Of a DNA stretch of 64,000 nucleotides, positions 52,234 through 61,919 are shown piece after piece (positions within the stretch are counted from its first letter, which is position 1; each line of letters opens with the position of its first letter). The DNA is from Bilifractor porci (lineage in GTDB: Bacteria; Bacillota; Clostridia; Lachnospirales; Lachnospiraceae), in assembly GCF_009696005.1 (NCBI RefSeq), contig NZ_VUMV01000003.1, positions 186,001 to 250,000 on the forward strand, in the 5' to 3' direction. The notes beneath the pieces were generated by a model that saw only the letters and a list, made by a program, of their open reading frames with translations, was not told where the DNA came from and ran no database searches. Both the position numbers and the translations under genes were made by a program.

Positions 52234-55200
52234 CTCTGGTTTTCCTCCTGACCTCCGGCCTTTCTCATTTTTTCCAGGACCGCGCCCTTTTCTTCCTTCC
52301 GGATCTGCCGGTACCGGTCTCCCAGCCGTTCATCGAACTGGCAGACCGCTCGGTAAGGGCAGTACCCGCAGGCGGTCTGGTCCCCCATCCGGTACGGGCT
52401 GACCGCTGTCTCCCCGCACATCATCCTGCTTCCGAGTTTTTTCACCTCTCTGTCCGTGTAGTCCAGAAGTACGCGGAAATCTTCCCCCGCCGCGGAACCG
52501 GAATTTTTGGACGGCTCCCCTCCCTTGTTCAGAGAGACAGGTATGACAAGCGACGCCCCGGAAACCAGATCCCGGTCAAACAGACGCACTATCGCATTCT
52601 CGGAACGGAGCAGTCCGTCCGGGCGCAGTTCCTTCAGAAGCGCCGCTTTTTCCATGCCGGGCTCCGCATCTTCAATAAAAGGATCCCGGATATGATAGTA
52701 AAACATTGCCCCCGGCTCCACACTTTCTCCGGGATATTTCTTCTGCTCCTCCTGCAGAACCGCCTGCATGTACACGGGAAGCTGAAGCTGCAGGCCATGA
52801 TACAGCCGGGTCAGATCCAGCCGGGTCTCTCCGGTCTTGTAATCAATGATTTTTAAGTAACGTCTGCCGTCCTGCACACATTCGTCCACCCGGTCAATCC
52901 GCCCGGTCAGTTTCATCTGTGCTCCGCCTTCCAGGAAGTATCGGGCATCCCGCATTCTTCCGGAAAAAGAGGTCTCTGCCGACTCCGGCCGGAATTCCCC
53001 CGGCTTCAGCTGTTCCTGGAGCGCCCAGACCGTCTGACGCAGCATTTTCCTGAGCCGGCTGACCATAGCCGTATTCCTGGCAGTGCTGTAAAGAAGCCCG
53101 CTGTGATTTCCCAGCACATTTTCCAGAGCCGTATCCGCAAGAGCATCCCGCTCCGGCCCGGACAGCGCCGCCCATTCTCTGTGGTCTCTGCCCAGACTCC
53201 GTGTAAAATATTCCAGCGCCTCATGCATAATTGTCCCGAAATCCGCCGCGGTAAATACAAACTCCTCTCGTTCCTGCAGCCCCAGGCCGTAATCCAGAAA
53301 ATGACGGTACGGGCACCCGGCAAATTCCTCCAGCCTGGTCACAGAATTTACCAGCGTCATGCCGTAAAGCTTTCCCGCTATCGCCCTGCCGATTCCGGTG
53401 TCTTTCCTGTAAAACCGGGACGCCAGCAGAAGCCGGTCCAGCTCCCTGCTCTTTTCCGGGCTTTCCCGCATCCATTTCGCAAGTCCCCGGAATTCTGCCG
53501 ACGGCAGATTTCTGCGCATGCCGGACAGTCCCTCAAACAGAAGATTTTTTCTGCCCTCCGGCGTTTCCAGACGTTCCCCGGCCGGATGATCGGCATCCAG
53601 GTTTCGTATTTCCAGATCCGGGAACATTTTTTTTACGACGCTGATCAGATACGAAGGCATCTGCGCCTTCCCGCCGCCGGATGTGCGGCTGAAAGAAAGG
53701 TACAAAAGATCCCGCGGCTTTGTCATGCTCAGATACAGATAAAACCGCTGCTGATAGATTTCCTCTCTGGCCGTAGGCGAAAGCTCTATGTTTTTTTTCT
53801 GAAGCTCCTCCCGGTCCGTCTCCGAGAGCACTCCCCCCGCAGCCAGCGACTGTGGGATAATTCCCTCATTGACTCCCACAAAAAAGAGCACACGTACCCT
53901 GCCCAGCCTTGTCCGCCGGATATCTCCCACGGTAACCTGATCTTCCCCCGGCGGAATCAGGCCGACTCTTCCCTCCTGAAAACCGGCTTCCAGGACATCC
54001 CGGAAATCCTCCAACTTCATCGGCTCGTCTCCCAGAACCTCCACAATCTTGTCCAGAAGATCCATGACATATGCCCAGATCTGGGAATATTCTCTCTCCG
54101 AGAGCAGATCCTTCCCTTCCCTGAACCGCTCCTGTTCTGCCTTTATTTTTTCCTGACACCTGGTTTTTACCAGAAAGCGGTACAGCGCCTCTGCCTTTCT
54201 TCCGGCAGTTCCCATTCTTTCATGCAGCCCTTCGTAAAGCTCCTCCGTCTCCTGCAGGAATTTTTCCCGGAGTCCGTTGTAACAGAGCATCCGGTCCTCC
54301 CGGTCCTGCTTCGGCCGGCGCACAAAAGTCTCCCGATACATTTTATGCCCCCGGATGCCCGCAGCCAGGACATAGTTTTCCAGCAGGTCTGTTTCCTCTG
54401 GTGTAAAATCCGACAGACCGCTCCGCAGATAACGGAAAACCGACTCATAGCTGTAATTCCGGATCATCATATCCAAGACGGAACGAATACATTCCACCAG
54501 CTGATTTGTCATGACGCTTTTTTTCTGATCCAGAAAATACGGGATGTCCGCCGACGCAAAAATCCGTTCCGCTTTTCCCGCATAGGAATCCAGATCTCCG
54601 GTAACAACCGCAAAATCGCGGTAATGATACCCTCTTTCCCTGACCAGACGACGGATTTGTTCTGCCGCAAAGGTAACCTCCTGTGTGGGATCCGCCGCTT
54701 CTGCCAGGCGAATTCCGGAACATTCTTTCCCTGCCTGACCCGTCTTTCTGTACACCCGGTTTCCATACCGGAACAGATTCTGTTCCAGGAACGCAAGCTC
54801 CGGATTATCCGCAAACCGTCCCTTTCCCCTGCTGTCTGCCTTCCGGACAGGCAAAAGTTCTGTATGGGTTTCCTCTGCCAGCTTCGCGGTATCCCGGATC
54901 ATCCGCTTGCTCATGTAAAAGAGCTGGTGGATGCCGCCCGTCTGCCAGGGATCCTCTCTCCCGTCCAGCGTAACCACAACCGTGACCTTTTCCGCCAGCG
55001 CCAGCAGCTCACGGACGACCAGATTCTGTACCGGCGTAAAGCCGGTAAACCCGTCCAGAAGGACAACGCTGTCCCGCACCAGGGACGACTTCCCAATGAC
55101 TCCGCAGAGAAGCTCCGGCACCTCTTCCGTGGTGAGATAATGATCCCGGATGTAATCGCGGAACCCCTGGTAAACCGTCTGGACATCCCGGATTTTATCC

Positions 55201-55652
55201 GAAAAATAAGGACTGCTTCCCTCTGTCCACGCGGACAGCTCCCGCGGCTCAATCCGGTACTGCATCAACTCCGAAATCAGAGACTTCATCTGCTCCACCG
55301 CGCCCTGCCGGGACAGAGACTTTCCCAGCACCTTCAAATTCTTTTTCTGCGCGGATACCACCCGCTGTACCACAAGACTTTTCCCGGTATCCTCCAGAAC
55401 CGGACGGCTGTCCCCGCCGGTTTCCCCGAAGACCCGCCAGGCCAGCCGGTTAAAACTGAGGATATCCACATTCAGAAGGCCGTGAACAGGGCTTTTCTGC
55501 AGAATTTCCTTCTGTGTCTGCATGGTAAACTGCTCCGGTACAATCACCAGATACTGTTTCTCCGGATGTTCCGCGGATTCCCGCAGAAGTTCCTCATAGA
55601 CATATTGCGACTTGCCGGCACCGCTGCTGCCGGTTACAAACTGAAGCGACAT
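52230..55652 (-). CDS. addB: ATP-dependent helicase/nuclease subunit B (AddB)
   Basis: Second subunit of AddAB, 1140 residues. It has a P-loop at the very start (MSLQFVTGSSGAGKSQYVYEEL), degenerate helicase folds that recognise Chi, and a C-terminal nuclease domain (LTGRIDRVDECVQDGRRYLKIIDYKTG). The Fe-S cluster cysteines that staple the domain are present (TACGYCPYRAVCQF near the end and a partner further upstream). It is translated first, with addA coupled by a 4-nt overlap. It is divergent from the small membrane protein gene; the 270 bp between hold no other gene. Confidence 0.97.
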   Translation of the reverse strand: MSLQFVTGSSGAGKSQYVYEELLRESAEHPEKQYLVIVPEQFTMQTQKEILQKSPVHGLLNVDILSFNRLAWRVFGETGGDSRPVLEDTGKSLVVQRVVSAQKKNLKVLGKSLSRQGAVEQMKSLISELMQYRIEPRELSAWTEGSSPYFSDKIRDVQTVYQGFRDYIRDHYLTTEEVPELLCGVIGKSSLVRDSVVLLDGFTGFTPVQNLVVRELLALAEKVTVVVTLDGREDPWQTGGIHQLFYMSKRMIRDTAKLAEETHTELLPVRKADSRGKGRFADNPELAFLEQNLFRYGNRVYRKTGQAGKECSGIRLAEAADPTQEVTFAAEQIRRLVRERGYHYRDFAVVTGDLDSYAGKAERIFASADIPYFLDQKKSVMTNQLVECIRSVLDMMIRNYSYESVFRYLRSGLSDFTPEETDLLENYVLAAGIRGHKMYRETFVRRPKQDREDRMLCYNGLREKFLQETEELYEGLHERMGTAGRKAEALYRFLVKTRCQEKIKAEQERFREGKDLLSEREYSQIWAYVMDLLDKIVEVLGDEPMKLEDFRDVLEAGFQEGRVGLIPPGEDQVTVGDIRRTRLGRVRVLFFVGVNEGIIPQSLAAGGVLSETDREELQKKNIELSPTAREEIYQQRFYLYLSMTKPRDLLYLSFSRTSGGGKAQMPSYLISVVKKMFPDLEIRNLDADHPAGERLETPEGRKNLLFEGLSGMRRNLPSAEFRGLAKWMRESPEKSRELDRLLLASRFYRKDTGIGRAIAGKLYGMTLVNSVTRLEEFAGCPYRHFLDYGLGLQEREEFVFTAADFGTIMHEALEYFTRSLGRDHREWAALSGPERDALADTALENVLGNHSGLLYSTARNTAMVSRLRKMLRQTVWALQEQLKPGEFRPESAETSFSGRMRDARYFLEGGAQMKLTGRIDRVDECVQDGRRYLKIIDYKTGETRLDLTRLYHGLQLQLPVYMQAVLQEEQKKYPGESVEPGAMFYYHIRDPFIEDAEPGMEKAALLKELRPDGLLRSENAIVRLFDRDLVSGASLVIPVSLNKGGEPSKNSGSAAGEDFRVLLDYTDREVKKLGSRMMCGETAVSPYRMGDQTACGYCPYRAVCQFDERLGDRYRQIRKEEKGAVLEKMRKAGGQEENQR

Positions 55653-55921
55653 TTTTTCACCTCTTGTCCTCTTTATCTGGCAGAAATATCATGGGATGAT
55701 TTTACAATCTTCCCGGTAAAGGTTCAACCGGACGCCCCTCTTTCCGGTGTTTCTCACCCAACCCTCCGTCCGGATGGCGCCTGCGCCGCCGGAAAAATGT
55801 CAAGTACCAGTTTTACTGCAGGCAGAAGTTTTTCCGCACTACAACCTTCCGGGAAATTCTGCAAAAATAAGGATACTCCAAAATCGGCTCGGAGACGAAA
55901 GGCGCATACCGGGAGGCGTAA

Positions 55922-56191
55922 ATGAAAAAAATACTGGATAAAATCTGGGAGGGCATTCTGATTCTCTGGGAAGATTTCCTGATTGGTCTGAAGATGGTCT
56001 TTTACATTCTTTTGATCATATTTTTTATTTTCGGCATTATTGCCCTGTTTTCAGGTGCCCCGGGTCTGGGAATTTTCCTGATTGTTCTGAACGCCCTGCT
56101 GTTTCTGCTGCTCCGAAAGCTGGACAAGGCATCCGACAAAAAATTTGAGAAGGAATTTGAAGAAATGGTCCGGAAAAATCGCGAAGAATGA
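55922..56191 (+). CDS. small membrane protein (89 aa)
   Basis: Not recognised. Two or three hydrophobic segments (about 20-45 FLIGLKMVFYILLIIFFIFGIIALFSG; about 48-66 GLGIFLIVLNALLFLLL) are followed by a highly charged C-terminal helix (RKLDKASDKKFEKEFEEMVRKNREE). GGGAGGCG precedes the ATG at 55922. A hairpin without a T-run (56192-56228) separates it from nadE. Confidence 0.65.
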   Translation: MKKILDKIWEGILILWEDFLIGLKMVFYILLIIFFIFGIIALFSGAPGLGIFLIVLNALLFLLLRKLDKASDKKFEKEFEEMVRKNREE

Positions 56192-56261
56192 GGAATCCTG
56201 CACTCTGTCCTTACAAGCGCAGGATTCCCCGGCCGGATGTCCGGCATGCGAGGCAGAGGGA

Positions 56262-58184
56262 TCAAGAAAGATGCCGGATCTGCTCCATCCAGGCAGCGGC
56301 GCAGGCATCACTTGGCATGCGCAGATCCCCTCTGGGGCTGACCGCTACCGAGCCTACCTTGGGGCCGTCCGGAAGGCAGGAACGCTTAAACTGCTGTGAG
56401 AAAAACCGCCTGTAAAAGTTTTCCAGCCACTTTCTGACTGTCAAGGCATCGTACTGCCCGCCAAATGCATAGTTCGCCAGACGATAGATTTTTGCCGGCT
56501 CAAAGCCCGCGCGGAGCATGTAATACAGGAAAAAGTCGTGCAGCTCGTAGGGTCCCACCAGTTCTTCTGTTTTCTGGGCAATCTGCCCCTCCGACGGAGG
56601 AAGAAGCTCCGGGCTGACCGGCGTGTCCAGCACATCCAGCAGTGTATTCCTCAACCCTTCCTCTCCGCAGGTATCCGCGTAATAGCGAACCAGATGACGG
56701 ACCAGGGTCTTTGGCACAGAGACATTGACGGCATACATGGACATATGATCCCCGTTATAGGTGGCCCATCCGAGAGCCAGCTCGGAAAGATCCCCTGTTC
56801 CAATGACCAGGCCGCCGCACTGATTGGCCAGATCCATCAGGATCTGTGTTCTCTCTCTGGCCTGCGCGTTTTCATACGTGACATCATGCGTGTCACTGTC
56901 CTGCCCGATGTCGCGGAAGTGAACCGTCACGGCGTCTTTAATGCTTACCTCGCGGAGCGTGGCTCCCAGTTTTTCCGTCAGTCTGCACGCATTGTCGTAG
57001 GTCCTGTCCGTGGTGCCGAACCCGGGCATGGTGACAGACAGGATGTTCTTTCTCGGAATGCCCAGCATGTCAAAGGCCCTTGTCGTCACCAGCAGGGCAA
57101 GTGTAGAATCCAGACCGCCGGAAATGCCGACAACCGCATGTCTGCACTTCGTATGCTTCAGTCTTTTCCGCAGACCGAGCGCCTGAATATTCAGAATCTC
57201 ATTACAGCGCTGTTCCCTTGACTGTGCATCTGAAGGAACAAACGGATGCGGATCAATCCGGCGGGTCAGCCTGGTCTCCTCCACCTCCAGATCAAAGAAT
57301 ACCGTCTCATAACGGGCAGCGGCGTCCGCCCCTGCCTTCGGATAGGTGCTGAGCCTTCTTCTTTCCGCGGCAAGGCGGTCCACATCAATTTCCGAGACAG
57401 CCGTGTCATTGGAAAAGCGCCGGGATTCCGCCAGAATCGTTCCGTTTTCCGCAATCATATCCTGGCCGCCGAACACAAGGTCTGTCGTAGACTCATCAAT
57501 CCCGGCCGAAGCATAGAGATAGGCGCACACCAGGCTGGCCGAATTCTGGCAGACCAGGGAACGGCGATAAGAGTCCTTGCCTACCATATCATCACTGGCG
57601 GAAAGATTTACCATCACAGTGGCTCCCGCCGCCGTATGCGAAATTCCCGGAGGACATGGTACCCAGAGATCCTCACAGATCTCCGCCGCCACAACCAGGT
57701 GAGGGACCTGTCTGCAGGCAAAAAGCAGATTCATGCCGAAGGGAACCTTCCGGCCGTTCCAGTCAATCCAGATCACGGACTCTTCCCCAGGCGTAAAATG
57801 TCTGCGCTCATAAAACTCATTGTAATTGGGAATGTGTTTTTTGGGCACGAACCCCAGAAGCCTTCCTCTGTTCAGCACAGCCGCCGCATTGTACAGCTTT
57901 CCCTTTACTTCCAGCGGAAGGCCGACAAAAATCAGCGCGTCTGTATCCTCCGTCTGCTCCCGCAGATTTTCCAGCTGCTGTGCCGCCTCATTCAGCAGGC
58001 GGTCCTGAAGGAACAGGTCGCTGCAGGTATATCCTGTCAAACAGAGTTCCGGAAATACCATGACTTTTACGCCGAGTTGCCGCATTTCCTGTATCCGCTG
58101 CCGGACAGCCTCCGCATTTGCCCGGCAGTCCGCCACACAAACCTCCGGTGTCGATACGCCGACTTTAATGAATCCCTGTCTCAT
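56262..58184 (-). CDS. nadE: glutamine-dependent NAD(+) synthetase
   Basis: Cytosolic enzyme that amidates deamido-NAD using ammonia from glutamine. The 640 residues hold an N-terminal nitrilase-type glutaminase (about 1-270) with the Glu in VFPELCLTGYTCSD, Lys in GFVPKKHIPNYNEFYERRHF and Cys in VVAAEICEDLWVP. The synthetase follows (about 310-640) with the P-loop VVGISGGLDSTLALL and GTGDLSELALGWATYNGDHMSMY. The ATG at 58184 follows AGAGGG; the frame is open to 58226 but would overlap hslO. It is the last gene of a methyltransferase-hslO-nadE run. Confidence 0.96.
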   Translation of the reverse strand: MRQGFIKVGVSTPEVCVADCRANAEAVRQRIQEMRQLGVKVMVFPELCLTGYTCSDLFLQDRLLNEAAQQLENLREQTEDTDALIFVGLPLEVKGKLYNAAAVLNRGRLLGFVPKKHIPNYNEFYERRHFTPGEESVIWIDWNGRKVPFGMNLLFACRQVPHLVVAAEICEDLWVPCPPGISHTAAGATVMVNLSASDDMVGKDSYRRSLVCQNSASLVCAYLYASAGIDESTTDLVFGGQDMIAENGTILAESRRFSNDTAVSEIDVDRLAAERRRLSTYPKAGADAAARYETVFFDLEVEETRLTRRIDPHPFVPSDAQSREQRCNEILNIQALGLRKRLKHTKCRHAVVGISGGLDSTLALLVTTRAFDMLGIPRKNILSVTMPGFGTTDRTYDNACRLTEKLGATLREVSIKDAVTVHFRDIGQDSDTHDVTYENAQARERTQILMDLANQCGGLVIGTGDLSELALGWATYNGDHMSMYAVNVSVPKTLVRHLVRYYADTCGEEGLRNTLLDVLDTPVSPELLPPSEGQIAQKTEELVGPYELHDFFLYYMLRAGFEPAKIYRLANYAFGGQYDALTVRKWLENFYRRFFSQQFKRSCLPDGPKVGSVAVSPRGDLRMPSDACAAAWMEQIRHLS

Positions 58185-58222
58185 GCTGTAACCCTCTTTT
58201 TTCTCTACTCTTTCTGTCAGTT

Positions 58223-59107
58223 TCAACCCTGCTGACGGGCGGCGGCAAGAATCTCCTTCATCTCTTCCACGCTGAAGCTGTAGGATTTTCCGCAGAAATT
58301 ACAATTCAGCTCCGCAGGTTTTCCCTCGTCAATCAGGGACTGCAGTTCTCTGGCGCCGATGCTCAGCAGCACCTTGCCTACCCGCTCCCTGCTGCAGTTA
58401 CAGTGATACTTGGCAGGCATGGTTTCCAGTATTTCCGGCCGAAGCCCGCGCAGGATCTTCTCCAGAATCTGTTCCGGAGTCAGTCCGTTTTCCAGCAGCT
58501 GTGTAACCGAATGCAGTTCCTTCAGATTATTTTCCAGCGCAGTAATTACCTCATCGCTGACTCCCGGCATCAGCTGGACAATGAAGCCTCCGGCCTCTTT
58601 GACGCTCTGGTCCCTGTCCACCAGAACACCCAGTCCGACAGAAGACGGCACCTGTTCGCTGACCGCAAAATAATTCGTCAGATCCTCTCCGATTTCTCCG
58701 GAAACCAGCTCTACCTGGCTGGAATAGGGTTCCTTCAATCCCTGATCCCGAACCACGGTAAGGGTTCCCCTGCCCACAGCCCCTCCGACATTCAGTTTGC
58801 CGTCCGGCCTCGGATCAATCCACACCTCAGGCTGATAGGGAAATCCTTTTACTCTTCCCTTCGCATCGGCCGTCACAGTGATTCCCTGCAGGGGGCCGTC
58901 ACCCCGGATGGTCAGCGTAAGCAGATCCCCTTCTCCCTTCAGCATGATCCCCATCATGCACCCGGCCGTAAGAAGGCGCCCCATGGCGGCCGTCACCACC
59001 GGACTTGTCTTATGTATGCTTCTTGCTTCTTCCGTTAAATCTCTGGTAGAAGCAGCGAATGCGCGGATATATCCATCCGCGGCTGTTCCTCTGACAACAT
59101 AATCCAT
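58223..59107 (-). CDS. hslO: 33 kDa redox-regulated chaperone Hsp33
   Basis: Cytosolic holdase activated by oxidation. 294 residues with the family start (DYVVRGTAADGYIRAFAASTRDLTEEA), GLLTAGCMMG-like RLLTAGCMMGIMLKGE, and the C-terminal zinc switch CNC (236-238) plus CNFC (269-272), all four cysteines present. It begins 3 nt after the methyltransferase gene stops and lies 38 nt upstream of nadE. Confidence 0.96.
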   Translation of the reverse strand: MDYVVRGTAADGYIRAFAASTRDLTEEARSIHKTSPVVTAAMGRLLTAGCMMGIMLKGEGDLLTLTIRGDGPLQGITVTADAKGRVKGFPYQPEVWIDPRPDGKLNVGGAVGRGTLTVVRDQGLKEPYSSQVELVSGEIGEDLTNYFAVSEQVPSSVGLGVLVDRDQSVKEAGGFIVQLMPGVSDEVITALENNLKELHSVTQLLENGLTPEQILEKILRGLRPEILETMPAKYHCNCSRERVGKVLLSIGARELQSLIDEGKPAELNCNFCGKSYSFSVEEMKEILAAARQQG

Positions 59108-59110
59108 TAC

Positions 59111-59926
59111 TTAAACTCCTTTTTCTGTTTTCTTTCCGTTTTCCCTGGCCAGGTATACAATCCTCTGACTTTCCTCTGTGGCAGCCCTGTCTGTGTAGCT
59201 GTCATACATCGTCTCAAAACGCATTCCTGCCTCCTCCAGAATGCGGATCACTGTTTCCGGAGGATAGGCTCTTTCCAGATGAACCTCCTCCGTTTTCCTG
59301 AAAATCCGGTCATCCTCTTCCCAGTCATCATAATTCTCCGTGCGCTGTATGCCGTCATTTTCCGGCAGAAAAAGAGTCAGATCATACTCATTGATTTTTT
59401 CCTTTTCATCGTAGCTGTTCTGCCAGATAAAGCTTCCCTCTTTCCGGTTCTCCGCAATCGTACTCTCCCCGATCCGGCGGTATTTCTCCTCTGTATTCAT
59501 ATCAAACAGAAAGACGCCTTCCGGATCCAGATAATTATTGACCCAGCGGAAGGTCTGCAGCAGATCTTCTTCTTCCAGCAGATAATTCATGCTGTCACAG
59601 ACACTGACAATCGCGCGCACCGTTCCATAAAGCTCGAAATCCCGCATATCCTGCTCCAGATAGAGAATATCATGTCCGGACACGATTTTTTTCTCCTGCG
59701 CTGCCTCCAGCATATCGACCGAGCTGTCGATTCCGATCATATCATATCCCGCGGAAGCCAGCAGCTCTGTCATGGTTCCGGTTCCGCATCCCAGCTCACA
59801 GACAAGGCCGTCCCTGATGCCATTTTCCTTCAGCCTCCTGACAATAAAATCCTTCCACCCGCTATAATCCACATCCTCCATAAAAGGATCATAGACCGAG
59901 GCAAAGCTCCCGTACATAGAATTCAT
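59111..59926 (-). CDS. class I SAM-dependent methyltransferase
   Basis: A 271-residue cytosolic methyltransferase. MYGSFASVYDPFMEDVDYSGWKDFIV precedes the SAM-binding LVCELGCGTGTMTELLASAGYDMIGIDSSVDMLEAAQEK. The second motif DMRDFELYGTVRAIVSVCDSMNYLLEEEDLLQTFRWVNNYLDPEGVFLFDMNT is typical of a family close to the CheR/UbiE-like small-molecule enzymes. The substrate is unknown. It is the first gene of the operon with hslO and nadE. Confidence 0.88.
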   Translation of the reverse strand: MNSMYGSFASVYDPFMEDVDYSGWKDFIVRRLKENGIRDGLVCELGCGTGTMTELLASAGYDMIGIDSSVDMLEAAQEKKIVSGHDILYLEQDMRDFELYGTVRAIVSVCDSMNYLLEEEDLLQTFRWVNNYLDPEGVFLFDMNTEEKYRRIGESTIAENRKEGSFIWQNSYDEKEKINEYDLTLFLPENDGIQRTENYDDWEEDDRIFRKTEEVHLERAYPPETVIRILEEAGMRFETMYDSYTDRAATEESQRIVYLARENGKKTEKGV

Positions 59927-60312
59927 GGTGTGTAAACTCCGTATTTCAGTATTTCAATGACCCGCCATGCCCAGGACAGGGCATGGCCGCATGGAACCAG
60001 CCTGCACGGCTTTATGCTCACATGCACAGAAGCATTCTATCACATTTTTAACGATAATAATCCCAGGACTTTTACAGTTCCCATCTGTTCTTATCTCCGT
60101 TCTTATCTCCATCTTCTCACATTCAACCTTTCTTTGTTATTATTACAGTATAATAAAGCAAGAAACAGACTGGCTGTCATACATTTTATCATAGGCTTCC
60201 GTCTGCATTTCCGCTATAATATTGTTAACCCTGAATTATTCATGACGACTCAAAAATCGTACTAATCAGTATTACCGAAAAATTTGTAACCCTTTTCGCA
60301 GATAACAGTTGA
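59927..60312. other. intergenic region with a strong inverted repeat, no gene seen
   Basis: A perfect 9-bp inverted repeat GCCATGCCC / GGGCATGGC (59964-59972 and 59979-59987, 6-nt loop) lies just upstream of the methyltransferase gene. Without a following T-run on either strand it is not an obvious terminator. The rest is A/T-rich and holds no open frame that looks coding. Sequence style changes from here to the right, toward accessory DNA. Confidence 0.5.
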
Positions 60313-60486
60313 TTGCTCCTGAAAAATGAGCGCACTTATCCTCTTGTCATGATATGGTACGATTCTGAGTTGTCAAAGTGCTTCACAATTGTTATTCCAG
60401 CTGCGGCTGTCATGTCTGCTTATGCTCCGGGAGGAAATCTTTTTACGGTGATCGATGAAGCGGCCAGGTATCAGAATTTAGCGTAG
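60313..60486 (+). pseudogene. short ORF resembling the tail of a membrane protein, probable remnant
   Basis: An open stretch of 57 codons with no ATG near its start and no ribosome site ends at TAG 60484. The middle is hydrophobic (KCFTIVIPAAAVMSAYAPGG) and the end is helical and polar (NLFTVIDEAARYQNLA). It may be a leftover of a permease or carrier protein. I cannot name the family. Confidence 0.25.
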
Positions 60487-60530
60487 ATTTTTATGATGAA
60501 TAAATACGTGTTGCAGACTGATGATGCGAG

Positions 60531-61712
60531 ATGCAAGCTATAAAGAAGAAAAAAATGATTATTCCAGACTATAACCCCAGTGAGCAGGAAACTGTCGGAA
60601 CCTACAGGGTCTACCCTGCTTTTCAGGCTATGTTCAAGGCCTTCGGATTCCCCGTTTCGGATACCGAACCAAGATTCAATCGTCCGATTACTCCGAAAGA
60701 AAACATGAAGCTCCTGTTCTTGGGCCAGACTCCGTTCTGGATCCCGGAGGACAGCCCCATGATGGTGACCGCCGACACTCTCGGATTCTTTCCCAGGCAG
60801 ACGCCCGATAACTTTGCCACACGACTCGTGCTCGATGGCGGTGAGGAGCCTTGCGTATTCCCCGGGCTCACACAAAAAAGCGCTTGGTTTGATCTCAACT
60901 GGCAATTTGTCCCGGCTGCAGGCGGTGCCACCGTGGCCCCGGGTGCCCCGAAGGTCCCGGATATGGCGGAATGGGAAAGGTACGTCTCCATCCCCAATCT
61001 TGACGATATGGACTGGGACGGTATGGAAGCCATGAATAAACAATACTTCTCAGATGGCAAATTCAATATCTTAAATGTCCTAAATGGGCCCTGGGAGCGT
61101 CTGATGTCTCTGATGAATGTTTCCGAAGCCGCTATGGCTTTAATCGATGCGGATCAGTACGACGGTATCCATCGCTTTTTTGACGCATACTGCATTTTCT
61201 TTGACGATTACATTACAAGGGTTGCTGGGCGCTGCAGTATTGACGGCGTGCTTATGCACGACGATTGGGGCCATCAGAACAGTGCCTTCTTTTCCCCCGC
61301 GACCGCAAAAGAAATGCTTCTTCCATATTTGAAGAGGATCGTCGCCTCTTGCCATAAAAACGGTCTGATTTACGAGCAGCATAGCTGTGGGAGAAATGAA
61401 GCGTTCATTGAAATGTATGCCGAGGCCGGTGTGGACCTCTATTGTCCACAGAACATCAATGACTTCGACTATATGTTGGAAAAATGTAAGGACAGTCAGT
61501 TGGTGCTTGCTTGTCCCACCCCCATGTTGCCCCCCGATGCCTCTCCTGAGCAGGTTTACGCTGCAGCGCAGGCGTGGTTTGACCATTATGGAAAATACCG
61601 GGTAATGGCAGGCGCTATGTTCCCGAATTCTTTATTCTATGCCGCTTTGTATGAAATCAGCCGCAAGGCTTATGCAGAGCAGGCGTGCGCATCGAGGTCA
61701 AAGGAACAATAA
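60531..61712 (+). CDS. uroporphyrinogen decarboxylase (UroD) family protein, probably a methyltransferase
   Basis: A 393-residue cytosolic TIM-barrel protein of the UroD/MtaA/cobalamin-dependent methyltransferase superfamily. Family features are FNILNVLNGPWERLMSLMNVSEAAMALI, VLMHDDWGHQNSAFFSPATAKEMLLPYLKRIVASCHKNGLIYEQHSCGRNEAFIEMYAEAGVDLYCPQNIND, and LACPTPMLPP. The HSCG His and Cys resemble the zinc site of methyl transferases. In Clostridia such genes often serve demethylation of methoxy or methylamine compounds, usually next to a corrinoid protein, but none is present here. The start is uncertain: ATG 60531 or 60555, neither with a good ribosome site. A clear terminator follows at 61732. 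Confidence 0.82.
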   Translation: MQAIKKKKMIIPDYNPSEQETVGTYRVYPAFQAMFKAFGFPVSDTEPRFNRPITPKENMKLLFLGQTPFWIPEDSPMMVTADTLGFFPRQTPDNFATRLVLDGGEEPCVFPGLTQKSAWFDLNWQFVPAAGGATVAPGAPKVPDMAEWERYVSIPNLDDMDWDGMEAMNKQYFSDGKFNILNVLNGPWERLMSLMNVSEAAMALIDADQYDGIHRFFDAYCIFFDDYITRVAGRCSIDGVLMHDDWGHQNSAFFSPATAKEMLLPYLKRIVASCHKNGLIYEQHSCGRNEAFIEMYAEAGVDLYCPQNINDFDYMLEKCKDSQLVLACPTPMLPPDASPEQVYAAAQAWFDHYGKYRVMAGAMFPNSLFYAALYEISRKAYAEQACASRSKEQ

Positions 61713-61731
61713 TTGGCAACTGCCCGAGACT

Positions 61732-61768
61732 GAAAAAGCCGGAAATGCACAGCGTTTCCGGCTTTTTC
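61732..61768 (+). terminator. terminator of the UroD-family gene
   Basis: A 14-bp perfect stem GAAAAAGCCGGAAA / TTTCCGGCTTTTTC (61732-61745 with 61755-61768) with a 9-nt loop, built-in T-run. Confidence 0.9.
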
Positions 61769-61919
61769 AATATGAGGGGCAGGCAGTCAGTCTGTGGTGA
61801 TTGCCAACACTTGAAATGGAGTCTCAACCTGCCTTTCGGACGGTGAAAATGAGCCTCGACGGGCAGGATTCAAAAGAGATCGAAAATAACAAATTACGTT
61901 TGATAACTACATCATTAAT

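Noticed and set aside
53103-55925. 940-codon open frame opposite addB
   Set aside because: addB carries the P-loop, nuclease motif and Fe-S cysteines. The opposite frame is Arg/His/Pro/Gln-rich shadow sequence.
56192-56228. Terminator between the small membrane protein gene and nadE
   Set aside because: A 10-bp hairpin exists, but there is no T-run on either strand, so I do not call it a terminator.
59979-60018. Possible further copy of the 41-nt motif near 60 kb
   Set aside because: CGG-C-TTTATG resembles the 3' strand, but an extra base and mismatched stems break the alignment.
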